From Craurococcus roseus (GTDB lineage: Bacteria; Pseudomonadota; Alphaproteobacteria; Acetobacterales; Acetobacteraceae): a DNA stretch of 64,000 bases. The stretch is taken from contig NZ_BAAAFZ010000008.1 of assembly GCF_039523795.1 (NCBI RefSeq), positions 62,001 to 126,000 of the forward strand, in the 5' to 3' direction. The notes under the pieces are model-generated. The model was not told where the DNA came from. It saw only the letters and a list, made by a program, of their open reading frames with translations, and did no database searches. The translations under genes were made by a program, and so were the position numbers. Shown here piece by piece: positions 17,186-26,822 of the stretch (its first letter is position 1; every line of letters starts with the position of its first letter).

Positions 17186-18958
17186 GTGCTAGCCTCGCGG
17201 GCCGTGTCGCGCAACACCGCCTCGGCCCACGATGCCGCCGCCGTCCCCGCCGACGGCGATCCCCGAATCGGCCCCACGGCCGCCGCCCCGCGCGGCGCCG
17301 CCGGGGCCGAGGCGCCGCCGCCGCGCTCGGTCATCCTGGTGGGGATGCCGGGCGCCGGTAAGTCGTCCATCGGCCGGCGCTTGGCCGCCCGGCTCGGCCT
17401 GCCCTTCCTCGACGCGGACACCGAAATCGAGGCCGCCGCCGGCCTGCCGATCACCGAGATCTTTTCCCGCTACGGCGAGGCGCACTTCCGCGACGGCGAG
17501 CGGCGCGTGATCGCGCGCCTGGTGTCCGGCCCGCCGGTGGTGCTCGCCACGGGCGGCGGCGCCTTCGCCGACGCCGCCACCCGCGCGGCGCTCCGGCGCG
17601 CCGGCACGGTGACGGTCTGGCTGAAGTGCGGCCACGCCACCCTGCTCCGCCGGGTGGTCGGGCGCGGGCACCGGCCCATGTTCCTCGGGGCCGACCCGGC
17701 CGACGTGCTCCAGCGCCTCATGGCCGCGCGCCACCCACTCTACGCGGAAGCCGACATCGTGATCCCCTGCACCGACGAGAGCCCCGACGCGACCACCCGC
17801 CGCGTGCAGGAGGCGCTGGCCGCCTGGGCGCCGCCGGCGCGCCTGCCGGTCGCGCTGGGCGGCGGCCGCGGCTACGAGGTGGTGGTCGGCGAGGGCCTGC
17901 TGGCGCGCGCCGGCGCCCTGTTGGCCTCGGCCTTGCCGTCCCGGCGCGTCGCCGTGGTGTCGGACGCGGCGGTTGCGGCCCTGCACGGGCCGGCGCTCCG
18001 CGCCGGGCTGGAGGAAGCCGGTTTCACCGTCGCCGCCGAGGCCGCGGTGGCGCCCGGCGAGGCCAGCAAGGGCTTCGAAACGCTGCACCGCGTGCTGGAA
18101 GAGCTGCTCGCGGCCGGGATCGACCGGAACACCGCCGTGGTGGCGCTCGGCGGCGGCGTGGTGGGCGACCTTGCGGGCTTCGCCGCCGCGGTGGCGCTGC
18201 GCGGCCTGCCCTTCGTGCAGGTGCCGACCACGCTGCTCGCGCAGGTGGACAGCAGCGTCGGCGGCAAGACCGGCGTGAACCTCGCCGCCGGCAAGAACCT
18301 CGCCGGCGCCTTCCACCAGCCGCGCCTGGTGCTGGCCGACTCCGCCACGCTCCGCACCTTGCCGCCGCGGGAGCTGCGCGCGGGCTACGCCGAGGTGGCC
18401 AAGCACGGGCTCCTCGCCGGCGAGGCGTTCTGGGGCTGGTGCGAGCGCGGCGGCGGCGAGGCCGCGGTCGCGGGCGACCCGGCGGCCCTGTCCCACGCCG
18501 TGCTGGAAAGCTGCCGCCTCAAGGCCGCGGTGGTGGCCGCGGACGAGCGGGAAGAAGCGGCGGAAGGCGGCCGCGCGCTGCTGAACCTCGGCCACACCTT
18601 CGGCCACGCGCTGGAAGCGGAGTGCGGCTACGACGGCGCGCTGCTGCACGGGGAGGGCGTGGCGGTGGGCCTGGGCCTCGCCGCCGCGCTGTCCGCGCGC
18701 CTCGGCCATTGCGCGCAGGAGCTGCCGGGGCGCGTGATGGCCCATTTGGCGGCGTGCGGCCTGCCGGCGCGGATCGCCGACCTGCCGCGCCCCTTCTCGG
18801 CGGCGGCGCTGATGGAACGGATGCGGCGGGACAAGAAGGTCCGGGACGGCCGGCTGCGCTTCGTGCTGCTGCGGGCCCCGGGCGACGCCTTCACCGCCTC
18901 CGACGTGCCGGCCGAAGCGGTCGAGGCGTTGCTGCGCGACGAGGGATGCGGGGAGTAG
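17186..18958 (+). CDS. aroKB: Fused shikimate kinase / 3-dehydroquinate synthase
   Basis: A single 590-codon frame joins two shikimate-pathway enzymes. Residues about 48-200 are shikimate kinase: Walker A GMPGAGKS (53-60), DADTEIE near 77, the substrate loop in FRDGERRVIARL and the lid GRGHRPMF. Residues about 210-585 are dehydroquinate synthase: ALGGGVVGDLAGFAAA, TTLLAQVDSSVGGKTGVN, NLGHTFGHALE and HGEGVAVG, with metal-binding Glu/His. In most bacteria these are adjacent separate genes; fusions are known in some lineages. GTG 17186 gives a 45-residue low-complexity leader; GTG 17204 is an alternative. Both active sites look intact. Confidence 0.93.
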   Translation: MLASRAVSRNTASAHDAAAVPADGDPRIGPTAAAPRGAAGAEAPPPRSVILVGMPGAGKSSIGRRLAARLGLPFLDADTEIEAAAGLPITEIFSRYGEAHFRDGERRVIARLVSGPPVVLATGGGAFADAATRAALRRAGTVTVWLKCGHATLLRRVVGRGHRPMFLGADPADVLQRLMAARHPLYAEADIVIPCTDESPDATTRRVQEALAAWAPPARLPVALGGGRGYEVVVGEGLLARAGALLASALPSRRVAVVSDAAVAALHGPALRAGLEEAGFTVAAEAAVAPGEASKGFETLHRVLEELLAAGIDRNTAVVALGGGVVGDLAGFAAAVALRGLPFVQVPTTLLAQVDSSVGGKTGVNLAAGKNLAGAFHQPRLVLADSATLRTLPPRELRAGYAEVAKHGLLAGEAFWGWCERGGGEAAVAGDPAALSHAVLESCRLKAAVVAADEREEAAEGGRALLNLGHTFGHALEAECGYDGALLHGEGVAVGLGLAAALSARLGHCAQELPGRVMAHLAACGLPARIADLPRPFSAAALMERMRRDKKVRDGRLRFVLLRAPGDAFTASDVPAEAVEALLRDEGCGE

Positions 18959-18968
18959 GACGCCGGCC

Positions 18969-19652
18969 ATGCCCGCCGACACCGCCGCCATCGACACCGC
19001 CCGCGACGCGCTGATCGCCGTGGACGTGCAGCCCGACTTCATGCCGGGCGGCGCCCTCCCCGTGCCCGGGGGCGACGCCGTGGTGCCGGTGGTCAACCGC
19101 CTGCTGGACCTGTTCGCCGTCGCCGCCGCGACCCAGGACTGGCACCCCGCGGGCCACCTGTCCTTCGCCAGCAGCCACCCCGGCGCCGCGCCGTTCTCGC
19201 GCGTAGTGGCCCCCTACGGCGAGCAGACGCTCTGGCCGGACCATTGCATCCAGGGCACGCCCGGCGCCGCGTTGCACCCGGGCCTGCGCGCCGAACGCTT
19301 CGCGGCGGTGCTGCGGAAAGGCTGGCGGCGCGACGTGGACAGCTACAGCGCCTTCACCGAGAACGACCGCAAGACGCCGACCGGCCTCGCCGGCTGGCTG
19401 CGCGACCAGGGCATCCGCCGGGTGTTCCTGGCCGGATTGGCGACGGATTTCTGCGTCGGCTGGTCCGGCCTGGACGCACTGGACCACGGCTTCGGCGTGG
19501 TCCTGGTGCCGGACGCCTGCCGCGGCATCGGCATCCCCGCCGCGGACGGCGGCGCCCGGGACAGCACGGCCGAGATGCTGCGCAAGCTGGAGGCCCGCGG
19601 CGCGGCGTTCGTGCCGAGCGGCGACCTGCGCCCGGGCGGCAGCCCGGCGTAA
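18969..19652 (+). CDS. pncA: Nicotinamidase / pyrazinamidase
   Basis: This 227-residue enzyme converts nicotinamide to nicotinate for NAD salvage. The catalytic triad is visible: Asp19 in AVDVQPDF, Lys117 in VLRKGW, Cys162 in ATDFCVGW. Metal ligands Asp57, His59 and His63 are in TQDWHPAGH. The start lies 10 bases after the aroKB stop, so it is likely in the same transcript although the pathways are unrelated. Confidence 0.95.
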   Translation: MPADTAAIDTARDALIAVDVQPDFMPGGALPVPGGDAVVPVVNRLLDLFAVAAATQDWHPAGHLSFASSHPGAAPFSRVVAPYGEQTLWPDHCIQGTPGAALHPGLRAERFAAVLRKGWRRDVDSYSAFTENDRKTPTGLAGWLRDQGIRRVFLAGLATDFCVGWSGLDALDHGFGVVLVPDACRGIGIPAADGGARDSTAEMLRKLEARGAAFVPSGDLRPGGSPA

Positions 19653-19666
19653 CGGCCCGCGCGCCG

Positions 19667-20728
19667 TCAGGCTTCGGCGGGCGCGGGGTCCGCGGCGTGG
19701 ACCGGCAACGCCAGCGTAGTGCGCAGGCGGCCGCCGGCGAGGTGTTCGGTTTCCAGCGCGGCGCCGATCTGGCGCAGCAAAGCTTGCACCACCTTGCCGC
19801 CCAGGTCCGGAGCGGCGTCCTCCTCCGCGGCCGCCGCACCGCCGCCGCCATGCACGAACTCGAACAGCACCGCGTCGTCGTCCCGGCGCTGGGCGGACAG
19901 CAGCATGGGGTCAGAAGGGGTGGCGGGGGCCCCGGCGGCGGCGCGCCGCACCGCGCCTTCCACCAGTTCCGCCAGGACCAGCGCCAGCGGGATGGCGCGT
20001 TCGGCATCCAGGGTAAGCGCTTCGGACGCCTCCGTGCGCAGGTCAGTGCCGGGGCGCTGCACCGCCGCGCCGGCCGCCAGCTCGTCGAGCAGGTCCGACA
20101 CGCGCACCTTGCGGAGGTCGGGGCTCCGCTGCAACGCGCGGTGCGCCTCGGCCACCGCCAGCACCCGGGCCGTCGCCGCTTCCACCGCCGAGCGGCCGAC
20201 CGGCTCCGCCATGTGCGCCGACTGCAACCGGAGCAGCGAGGCGACGAGTTGGAGGCTGTTCTTGATGCGGTGCTCGGCTTCCCGCGCGATGGCTTGCTGC
20301 GCCGCCAAGGCGTCCTGCAAGGCCGCTTCGGCCCGGCGCTGGGCGGAAACGTCGCGCAGTTGCAGCAACAGGCCGGTCACGACCCCCCCGCCCCGAATCG
20401 GCGTCGCCTCGACGTCCCAAAAGCGCGCTTCGCCCTCCTCCAACGGCAAACGGAGGGGTTGCGCGCGGCAGATCCACGTCTGGTCCGCAGTCCGGAGGCG
20501 GTCCAAGGCGTCCAGGTGGCCCCCGGCGCGGAGATGGGGAAAGGCCTCGTCGGCGGGCACGCCGCGCAACGCGTCGGCCGGGCGGGCGGCCGCCGAGCAG
20601 AAGGCCGGGTTGGAGTAGAGAATCCGATGCGAAGGTCCCGCGAGCACGACCACGGCAGCCGGCGAAGCTTCCGCGAAGCTCCGGATGGATTCGATGTCGG
20701 GAGCCGTGGAACGGCCTTCGTCGGGCAC
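19667..20728 (-). CDS. PAS-domain sensor histidine kinase (HisKA_2/HWE-like)
   Basis: This 353-residue protein has no evident membrane helix. A PAS fold spans about residues 15-130 (HRILYSNPAFCSAA), then the phosphoacceptor block AEHRIKNSLQLVASLLRLQS near residue 150, and a degenerate-looking ATPase region ending RLRTTLALPVH. GTG 20728 has GGAG at 7 bases. The N-box region (LVLAELVEGAVRRA) departs from the usual HELxxNAxKH, so ATP binding may be altered. No response regulator is adjacent. It converges with pncA. Confidence 0.8.
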   Translation of the reverse strand: MPDEGRSTAPDIESIRSFAEASPAAVVVLAGPSHRILYSNPAFCSAAARPADALRGVPADEAFPHLRAGGHLDALDRLRTADQTWICRAQPLRLPLEEGEARFWDVEATPIRGGGVVTGLLLQLRDVSAQRRAEAALQDALAAQQAIAREAEHRIKNSLQLVASLLRLQSAHMAEPVGRSAVEAATARVLAVAEAHRALQRSPDLRKVRVSDLLDELAAGAAVQRPGTDLRTEASEALTLDAERAIPLALVLAELVEGAVRRAAAGAPATPSDPMLLSAQRRDDDAVLFEFVHGGGGAAAAEEDAAPDLGGKVVQALLRQIGAALETEHLAGGRLRTTLALPVHAADPAPAEA

Positions 20729-21014
20729 TCTGCGGCTCCATCAAGCCACGAACCGCAGGATTGGGGTCCGCATCCGTCTATGTAAGCCAACGACGGCTCT
20801 GGAACGACGCCGGATGCGGCGCGCGGCCTTCACAGTGGCAGGAACGTTGTCCCCGACGCCGGCACCGGGCCCAAACCGGACGGCCGGCCGGGCGTTGTCA
20901 CGGATTCGTGGCCTACCGCGTTGAAAACCGGGGCGCCCGGCCGGACAGGGCCGCCCTGCCCCTCCCGCGCCTCCCCTTTCGCGCCCTGCCGCCGCGCGGG
21001 CAGGTCGCCTCGGG

Positions 21015-22271
21015 TCAAGCCGCCGAGCGGGTCGCCGAACAGGCGGCGAGATTCAGCCGCGGCGGCCGGTCCGCCGCGAGGTCCGCCACCGCTTCCGCCG
21101 TCACGCTCGCCATCGTCAGCCCGAGGTGCCCGTGCCCGTAGGCGAGCAGGAGATTCCGCGCGCGCGGGGCGCGGCCGATCACCGGCAGGCTGTCCGGCGT
21201 CGACGGGCGGGGCCCCATCCAGCGGCTCTCGACCCGGCCCATCACGCCCGGCAAGGACGCCGAAGCGCCGTCCAGCACGCGAGCCGCGCGGTCGTGGTCG
21301 GGCGGGGCGTCGGGGTCGGCGAATTCCGCCATGGTGGTGAGCCTGAGTCCCCCGCGCATGGGCGAGGCCATCACCCGCGCCTCCACCAGCATCAAAGGCT
21401 GCGAAACGCGCGCGTTCGCGCCGGACACCATGACGTGGTAGCCGCGCTCCGCCACCACCGGCACCCGCGCCCCGTGCGGCCGCGCCAGCCGCGCCGACCA
21501 AGCGCCCGCCGCCAGCACCACCAACTCCGCGTCCAGCGGGCCGCCGCCGGCGGTGCGGACGCCGCGGACGCGGTCGCCCTCGCGCACGACCTCCGTCGCT
21601 TCCGCGCGCTCCACGGCGCCGCCGAGCGCCTCGAAGCGCGACACGAGGCGGCGCGTCAGTTCCAACGGATCGGTGACGGTGGGCACGTCCGGCAGCAGGC
21701 GGGCGCCGGCCACCTCGCCTTGCAAGGCGGGCTCCCGCGCGCGAGCGGCATCGGCATCCATCTCCTCCACGCGCGCGCCGAGGCGCCGGCGGAGGTCGTA
21801 GGCCCAAGCGGCGCCGCGCATCGCGACCTCGCCCCGCCACACGTGCAGGAGGCCGGCGCGGGCGAACAGGTCCGCCGCGCCCGCTTCGGCGGCCAGCGCT
21901 TCCCAGCTCGCGGGCACGCGCTCCATCAGGGCCGCCAGCGCGCGCGCGTTGGCCTCCATCTTGCCCTGGCGGCCGTTGGCGACGAAGCGCACGAACCACG
22001 GCAGCTCGCGCAGCACATAGGGCCAACGCGCGACCAGCGCCCCGTCCGCTTCGCGCAGCAGCTTGGGTATGGCGCGGACCTGCGCCGGCGTCGCTTGCGG
22101 CACCACGCTGGCGACGCCGATGTTGCCGGCGTTGCCGAGCGAGCAGCCCTCGCCCGGCGCGCCGCGGTCGAGCAGGGTGACGCGCCAGCCGTCGCGCCGC
22201 AGCGCCAGGGCCGTGGCCGCCCCCACGACGCCGGCGCCGAGCACCAGGGCATGGCCGCCGCCACCGCTCAT
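21015..22271 (-). CDS. FAD-dependent amino-acid oxidase/dehydrogenase (DadA-like)
   Basis: This 418-residue flavoprotein of the DAO family has an N-terminal dinucleotide fold VLGAGVVGAATALAL, the FAD-side phrase GCSLGNAGNIG, and the C-terminal FAD motif LLLAYGHGHLGLTMASVTAE. It resembles D-amino acid dehydrogenases, which oxidise D-amino acids to keto acids. Substrate specificity is not readable, and related proteins act on other imino acids. The 286 bases between this stop and the histidine-kinase start hold nothing I recognise. Confidence 0.85.
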   Translation of the reverse strand: MSGGGGHALVLGAGVVGAATALALRRDGWRVTLLDRGAPGEGCSLGNAGNIGVASVVPQATPAQVRAIPKLLREADGALVARWPYVLRELPWFVRFVANGRQGKMEANARALAALMERVPASWEALAAEAGAADLFARAGLLHVWRGEVAMRGAAWAYDLRRRLGARVEEMDADAARAREPALQGEVAGARLLPDVPTVTDPLELTRRLVSRFEALGGAVERAEATEVVREGDRVRGVRTAGGGPLDAELVVLAAGAWSARLARPHGARVPVVAERGYHVMVSGANARVSQPLMLVEARVMASPMRGGLRLTTMAEFADPDAPPDHDRAARVLDGASASLPGVMGRVESRWMGPRPSTPDSLPVIGRAPRARNLLLAYGHGHLGLTMASVTAEAVADLAADRPPRLNLAACSATRSAA

Positions 22272-22377
22272 CGGCGCGCGTCCGCCGCGCCGGACCCGAG
22301 GATCACCATCGCGGAGTGCATCGCCGGCAGACTGGCACGCGGCGACGCGGGGTCAACGCCGGAGCACCGCCGTCGCG

Positions 22378-23253
22378 TCAAGGCGCGCGGTGCTGGATCA
22401 GCCGCTCCAGGTAGCGCCCGTAGCCGCTGGACCGGAGCGGCGCCGACGCGGCCAGCAGCTCGGCGTCCGAGATGAAGCCCATCCGCCAAGCGACCTCCTC
22501 CGGCGCCGCCACCTTCTGCCCGGTCCGCTTCTCGATCGCCCTCACGAACTCGCCCGCTTCCAACAGGCTGTCGTGGGTGCCGGTGTCGAGCCAGGCGTAG
22601 CCGCGGCCGAGCTGCGTCACCCGCAGCGTGCCGCGCTCCAGGTAAATGCGGTTCAGGTCGGTGATCTCCAGCTCGCCGCGCGCGGAAGGGGCGAGGGAGC
22701 GCGCGATGGCCGGCGCTTCGCGGTCGTAGAAATAGAGCCCGGTCACCGCCCAATCCGAGCGCGGGGCGCGCGGCTTCTCCTCCAGCGACAGCGCCCGGCC
22801 CGCGCCGTCGAACTCGACGACGCCGTAACGCTCGGCGTCCGCCACGCGGTAGGCGAACACCGTGGCGCCTTCGGCCGTCCGCCGGCCCTCGGCCAAGCGC
22901 AGGTCGAGGTCGTTGCCGAAGAACACGTTGTCGCCGAGGATCAGCGCCGAAGGGCCGCCGGCCAGGAACCCCTCCGCGAGCACCAAGGCGTGGGCGATGC
23001 CGCGGGGCTTGTCCTGCTCGGCGTAGGAGAGCCGCACGCCCCATTGCGCGCCGTCGCCCAACAGCCGCCGGAACAGGGGCAGGTCGTGCGGCGTGGAGAC
23101 GAGCAGGATGTCGCGGACGCCGGCCAGCATCAACACGGACAGCGGATAGTAGACCAGGGGCTTGTCGTAGACGGGCAGCAACTGCTTGGACACGGCCACC
23201 GTCGCCGGGTAGAGCCGCGTGCCGCTTCCGCCCGCCAGTATGATGCCCTTCAT
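22378..23253 (-). CDS. rfbA: Glucose-1-phosphate thymidylyltransferase
   Basis: This 291-residue nucleotidyltransferase makes dTDP-glucose, first step of dTDP-rhamnose synthesis for surface polysaccharides. Motifs: GIILAGGSGTRLYPAT at the N-terminus, YDKPLVYYPLSVLMLAG, ILGDNVFFG and WLDTGTHDSLLEA. ATG 23253 follows AAAGGAGGAG, so the long upstream in-frame extension is not coding. The partner genes rfbB, rfbC and rfbD are not in the window, an isolated position for this gene. Confidence 0.95.
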   Translation of the reverse strand: MKGIILAGGSGTRLYPATVAVSKQLLPVYDKPLVYYPLSVLMLAGVRDILLVSTPHDLPLFRRLLGDGAQWGVRLSYAEQDKPRGIAHALVLAEGFLAGGPSALILGDNVFFGNDLDLRLAEGRRTAEGATVFAYRVADAERYGVVEFDGAGRALSLEEKPRAPRSDWAVTGLYFYDREAPAIARSLAPSARGELEITDLNRIYLERGTLRVTQLGRGYAWLDTGTHDSLLEAGEFVRAIEKRTGQKVAAPEEVAWRMGFISDAELLAASAPLRSSGYGRYLERLIQHRAP

Positions 23254-23608
23254 GGGCCCTCCTCCTTTCGGGCACGAGCGCCCCGCACGCCGCGCGCCCC
23301 GTCCCCGGCGCGCCGGAACCCGGCCGAAGGCCCGGAAGGTCGCGAGGCCCGGGCGCCCGCCGGTCCCGGTCCGGCGGCGCCGCCTGCGCGGGGCCGGAAG
23401 GCGGAAGCCGCGCCAGCGCCCGGATCGTCCCGGGAAACGCGGCGCGGTCCAACAGAGGTGTACGGCCCCGAAACCTTGTAGGCAACGGCGGCGCCCGGCG
23501 CCAGGGCGCGGCAGCCGCGCCCGCCCGCCGCCCTTGACCGGGAATGGCCGGCGGCCGCTTGATCCTGAGCACCCCAGACGGGCCGAAAAACCGAGGAGAT
23601 CCCGCCGA
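23254..23608. other. Divergent intergenic region, rfbA and Bug receptor
   Basis: About 355 GC-rich bases separate the rfbA start from the receptor start. I see no supported gene, RNA or clear promoter; it must contain both promoters. Confidence 0.5.
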
Positions 23609-24583
23609 ATGCTCCGCATCCCTCGCCGCGCCGCGCTGTTGGCGCCGCTGCTCCTGGTTCCCGCCGCGGCGGCACGGGCGCAGCAGGCTTGGCCCGCGCG
23701 GCCCGTCGTTCTGGTGGTGCCCTGGGCGCCGGGCGGCTCCAACGACCTCACCGCCCGGCTGCTCGCGCCGCACCTGTCGGAGCGCTTCGGGCAAAGCTTC
23801 GTGGTGGAGAACCGGCCCGGCGGCGGCGGCGCGGTCGGTATGGGGCAGGTCGCGCGGGCGCGGCCGGACGGGCACATGCTGCTCGTCTCCTCCGCCTCCA
23901 ACCACGTCTTCAACCACTTCGTCGTTTCCGACCAGGGCTACGACCCGCGCGAGGCGCTGTCGGCCGCCGCCATGCTGACGGACGTGCCCAACGCGCTCGC
24001 GGTCAACGTCGCGCTCGGCGTCTCCGACGTGCAGGGCTTGGTCGCCAAGCTCAAGGCTTCGCCCGGCATGAGCTTCGGGTCCTCCGGCGTGGGCAGTTCC
24101 AACCACTTGGCGGGGGAGCTGTTCCGCATGCTGACGGGGACGGACCTCGTGCATGTGCCCTACCGGGGCGGCGGGCCTGTGATCTCCGACCTCCTGTCCA
24201 ACACCATCTCCATCGCCTTCCTGAACCTGCCGACGCTCTTGCCGGCCCTGGAAACGGGCAAGGTCCGCCTGCTCGGCGTGGGCAGCGCCGAGCGGGTGGC
24301 GATCCGGCCCGACCTGCCGACGATCGCCGAGCAGGGGGTGCCGAACTACGCGGTGCGGTCCTGGACCGGCCTGTTCGCGCCGCGGGGCACCCCGCCGGAG
24401 GCGCTCGCGCGCCTTTCGGACGCCTGCCGCGAGATCATGGCCTTGCCCGCCGTGAAGTCGCGCCTGGACGAACTGGCGAGCGTGCCGATCTGGTCCGGCC
24501 CCGCCGAGACGGACGCCTTCGTCCGCGCCGAGTTCGACAAGTGGGGGCCGGTGGTGCGGGCCGCGGGCGTGAAGCCGGACTGA
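23609..24583 (+). CDS. Tripartite tricarboxylate transporter (Bug-type) substrate-binding protein
   Basis: This 324-residue periplasmic receptor has a Sec signal peptide (RRAALLAPLLLVPAAAARAQ), then the family start WPARPVVLVVPWAPGGSND. Further conserved phrases are VVENRPGGGGAVG, the binding-pocket region VPYRGGGPVISDLLS, and the C-terminal DKWGPVVRAAGVKPD. No TctA/TctB membrane genes are adjacent, as usual for Bug proteins in this group, which are numerous and scattered. The ligand (often a carboxylate) is unknown. Confidence 0.92.
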   Translation: MLRIPRRAALLAPLLLVPAAAARAQQAWPARPVVLVVPWAPGGSNDLTARLLAPHLSERFGQSFVVENRPGGGGAVGMGQVARARPDGHMLLVSSASNHVFNHFVVSDQGYDPREALSAAAMLTDVPNALAVNVALGVSDVQGLVAKLKASPGMSFGSSGVGSSNHLAGELFRMLTGTDLVHVPYRGGGPVISDLLSNTISIAFLNLPTLLPALETGKVRLLGVGSAERVAIRPDLPTIAEQGVPNYAVRSWTGLFAPRGTPPEALARLSDACREIMALPAVKSRLDELASVPIWSGPAETDAFVRAEFDKWGPVVRAAGVKPD

Positions 24584-24686
24584 CCGCGCCCGGCCGGGGC
24601 GCTCCGGCCCGTCGTCGCAACGGGCGCCCGCGCGCGCCCGGCCGGCTGCGGTCAGGCGCGATCCGCCGCGGCGCCGGCGGGGCCGG

Positions 24687-25517
24687 TCACGGCCGCCCGC
24701 CCGCCACCACCAGCGTCTGCCCGCTGACGTAATTCGATTCCGGGATGCAGAACAGGTACACCGCGCCCGCCGCCTCCGCCGGCGTGCCGCCGCGCCCGAG
24801 CGGGATCAGCGACTCCGCGTTCTTCAGCACCTCCGGCCGCACGCCCACCCGGATCTGCCGCCCCGCCACGTCGATGGTGCCGCCGGCATCCGCGGGCGTC
24901 TCCGTCAGCCGCGTCATGATGAGCCCGAAGGCCACCGCGTTCACGTTGACCTTGTAGCGCCCCCACTCCTTCGCCATGGCGCGGGTCAGCCCCATGATCC
25001 CGGCCTTGGCGGTGGAGTAGTTCGCCTGCCCCGCGTTGCCGTAGACGCCCGAGGTGGAGGAGATGTTCACCACCTTGCGGAACACCTCGCGCCCGTCCTC
25101 CGCCTCCTTGCGCGCCGCCTCGCGGATGAAGCCGGAGGCCGCGCGCAGGATGCGGAAGGGCGCCGTCAGGTGGACGTTGAGGATCGCGAACCACTGCTCG
25201 TCCGTCATCTTCTGGATGACGTTGTCCCAGGTGTAGCCCGCGTTGTTGACCACGATGTCGAGCCCGCCCCAGGTGTCCACCGCGGCGGACACGAAGCGCT
25301 CGGCGAAGCCCTCCGCGGTGACGTCGCCGTTGCACGCCACCGCCTCGCCGCCGACCGCTCGGATCGCCGCCATCGTCTCCTCCGCCGGCGCCGCGTCGAG
25401 GTCGTTCACCACCACCCGCGCCCCGTCCCGCGCCAGCTTCAGCGCGATCTCGCGCCCGATGCCGCGCCCCGAGCCCGACACCAGCGCCACCTTGCCCGCG
25501 AGCTTGCCTTCCGCCAT
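24687..25517 (-). CDS. Short-chain dehydrogenase/reductase
   Basis: This 276-residue NAD(P)-dependent oxidoreductase has cofactor motif SGSGRGIGRE near residue 14, NNAG near 91, the catalytic Ser region NISSTSGVYG, and catalytic YSTAK. ATG 25517 has a strong GGAGGAGGGAGG site. Wording such as GLTRAMAKEWGRYKVNVNAVAFG resembles 3-oxoacyl-ACP/acyl-CoA reductases. The nitronate monooxygenase-like gene ends 21 bases upstream on the same strand, so they form an operon. The substrate is unknown. Confidence 0.9.
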   Translation of the reverse strand: MAEGKLAGKVALVSGSGRGIGREIALKLARDGARVVVNDLDAAPAEETMAAIRAVGGEAVACNGDVTAEGFAERFVSAAVDTWGGLDIVVNNAGYTWDNVIQKMTDEQWFAILNVHLTAPFRILRAASGFIREAARKEAEDGREVFRKVVNISSTSGVYGNAGQANYSTAKAGIMGLTRAMAKEWGRYKVNVNAVAFGLIMTRLTETPADAGGTIDVAGRQIRVGVRPEVLKNAESLIPLGRGGTPAEAAGAVYLFCIPESNYVSGQTLVVAGGRP

Positions 25518-25538
25518 CGCCGCCTCCCTCCTCCCGTC

Positions 25539-26687
25539 TCAACCGCGCCCGAGCAACCCCGCCGCGCGCTCCGCCAGCGCCCGCTCGGCGCCCTCCACGA
25601 TGCCCCGCAGCACCTCCGCCGCCGGCCGCACGGCGCGCACCATGCCGAGCCCCTGCCCGGCGAAGCCGCCCCATACGTCGGCCCGCCCCGCCGCCATCGC
25701 CGCCGCCGTCACCGGCGCCGAGACCGCCCCCTGCCGGGGCATCGGCAACGGCTCCAGCCCCGCTTCCGCATAAGCCTGCGCCCAGCGGTTCTTCAGCATC
25801 CGCGCCGGCTTGCCGGTGACGGAGCGCGACACGGTGGTGCCCTCGTCCCCCGCCGCCACCAACGCCCGCTTCTGCGCCTCCGGGATGCCCGCCTCCGTTG
25901 TCGCCAGGAAGGCGGTGCCGATCCACGCGCCCTCGGCGCCCAGCATCAACGCCGCCGCCACCCCGCGCCCGTCGCCGATGCCGCCCGCGCCGACGACGGG
26001 CACCCGGTCACCCACCGCGTCCACCACCTGCGGGACCAGCGCCATGGTCCCCACCGGCGCGTTGTGCCCGCCGCCGTCGTGCCCCTGCGCCACCACCGCG
26101 TCCACGCCCGCATCCACCACCTGCCGCGCGTGCCGCGTCGTGCCCACCACCGCGAGCACCACCGTGCCGTTCCGCCTCAGCCGCTCCACCCAAGGCCCGG
26201 GGTTGCCGAGCCCGGCGGCGTAGACCGGCACCCGCTCCTCCACCACGACCTCCATCTGCGCCTCGAAGAACTCCCGCGTCAGCGGCGGCGGGCCGTCGCG
26301 GTCCGCCCCGTCGCGCCCGAGCGCGTCGTCCAGCGCCGCCGCGTCCAACTCCGGCAAACCCTCCGCCTGGAGGAAGTCGCGCGCGAAGCGCCGGTGCTGC
26401 CCCAGCATCTCCTCCGCCGACGGCCCGCCCGCGTTGCTCCCGCCCCCGCGCCGCACGGAAGCCGGCAACAAGGTGTCCACGCCGAACGGCTTGCCCGTCA
26501 GCGCCCGCGTGCGCCGTATCCACTGGCGCAACCGGTTCGGCCCGCAGGTCGCCGCCCCCAGCACGCCGAGCCCGCCCGCGTCCGACACCGCCGCGGCCAG
26601 CTCCGGCGTGCTCGCCCGCCCCATCCCGGCGAGCAGGATCGGGTGCTCGATGCCCAGCATCCCGCAAAGCCGCGTGCGCAGCGCCAT
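25539..26687 (-). CDS. Nitronate monooxygenase-like flavoprotein (NPD family)
   Basis: This 382-residue TIM-barrel FMN enzyme of the 2-nitropropane dioxygenase family has PILLAGMGRASTPELAAAVSDAGGLGVLGA at the start (shown as two runs: PILLAGMG and AAVSDAGGLGVLGA). QGHDGGGHNAPVG is in the active-site region, and VVGAGGIGDGRGVAAALMLG binds phosphate. ATG 26687 has GGGAGGA upstream; the in-frame extension upstream runs into the assembly gap and is not coding. It is paired with the SDR gene, suggesting a joint detoxification or catabolic step. Confidence 0.85.
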   Translation of the reverse strand: MALRTRLCGMLGIEHPILLAGMGRASTPELAAAVSDAGGLGVLGAATCGPNRLRQWIRRTRALTGKPFGVDTLLPASVRRGGGSNAGGPSAEEMLGQHRRFARDFLQAEGLPELDAAALDDALGRDGADRDGPPPLTREFFEAQMEVVVEERVPVYAAGLGNPGPWVERLRRNGTVVLAVVGTTRHARQVVDAGVDAVVAQGHDGGGHNAPVGTMALVPQVVDAVGDRVPVVGAGGIGDGRGVAAALMLGAEGAWIGTAFLATTEAGIPEAQKRALVAAGDEGTTVSRSVTGKPARMLKNRWAQAYAEAGLEPLPMPRQGAVSAPVTAAAMAAGRADVWGGFAGQGLGMVRAVRPAAEVLRGIVEGAERALAERAAGLLGRG

Positions 26688-26822
26688 GTGCCGTTCCTCC
26701 CGCCGCCGCCAAGGACGACGGGCAATGGAAGCGCCTCCCCGGCCGGCTTGTCCAACGGCCCGCCAGGAACGCGCGCCGCCGCCGCGCGTCTTTGCGGCAT
26801 GGCAAGGAGAACGGCCGCTGGA

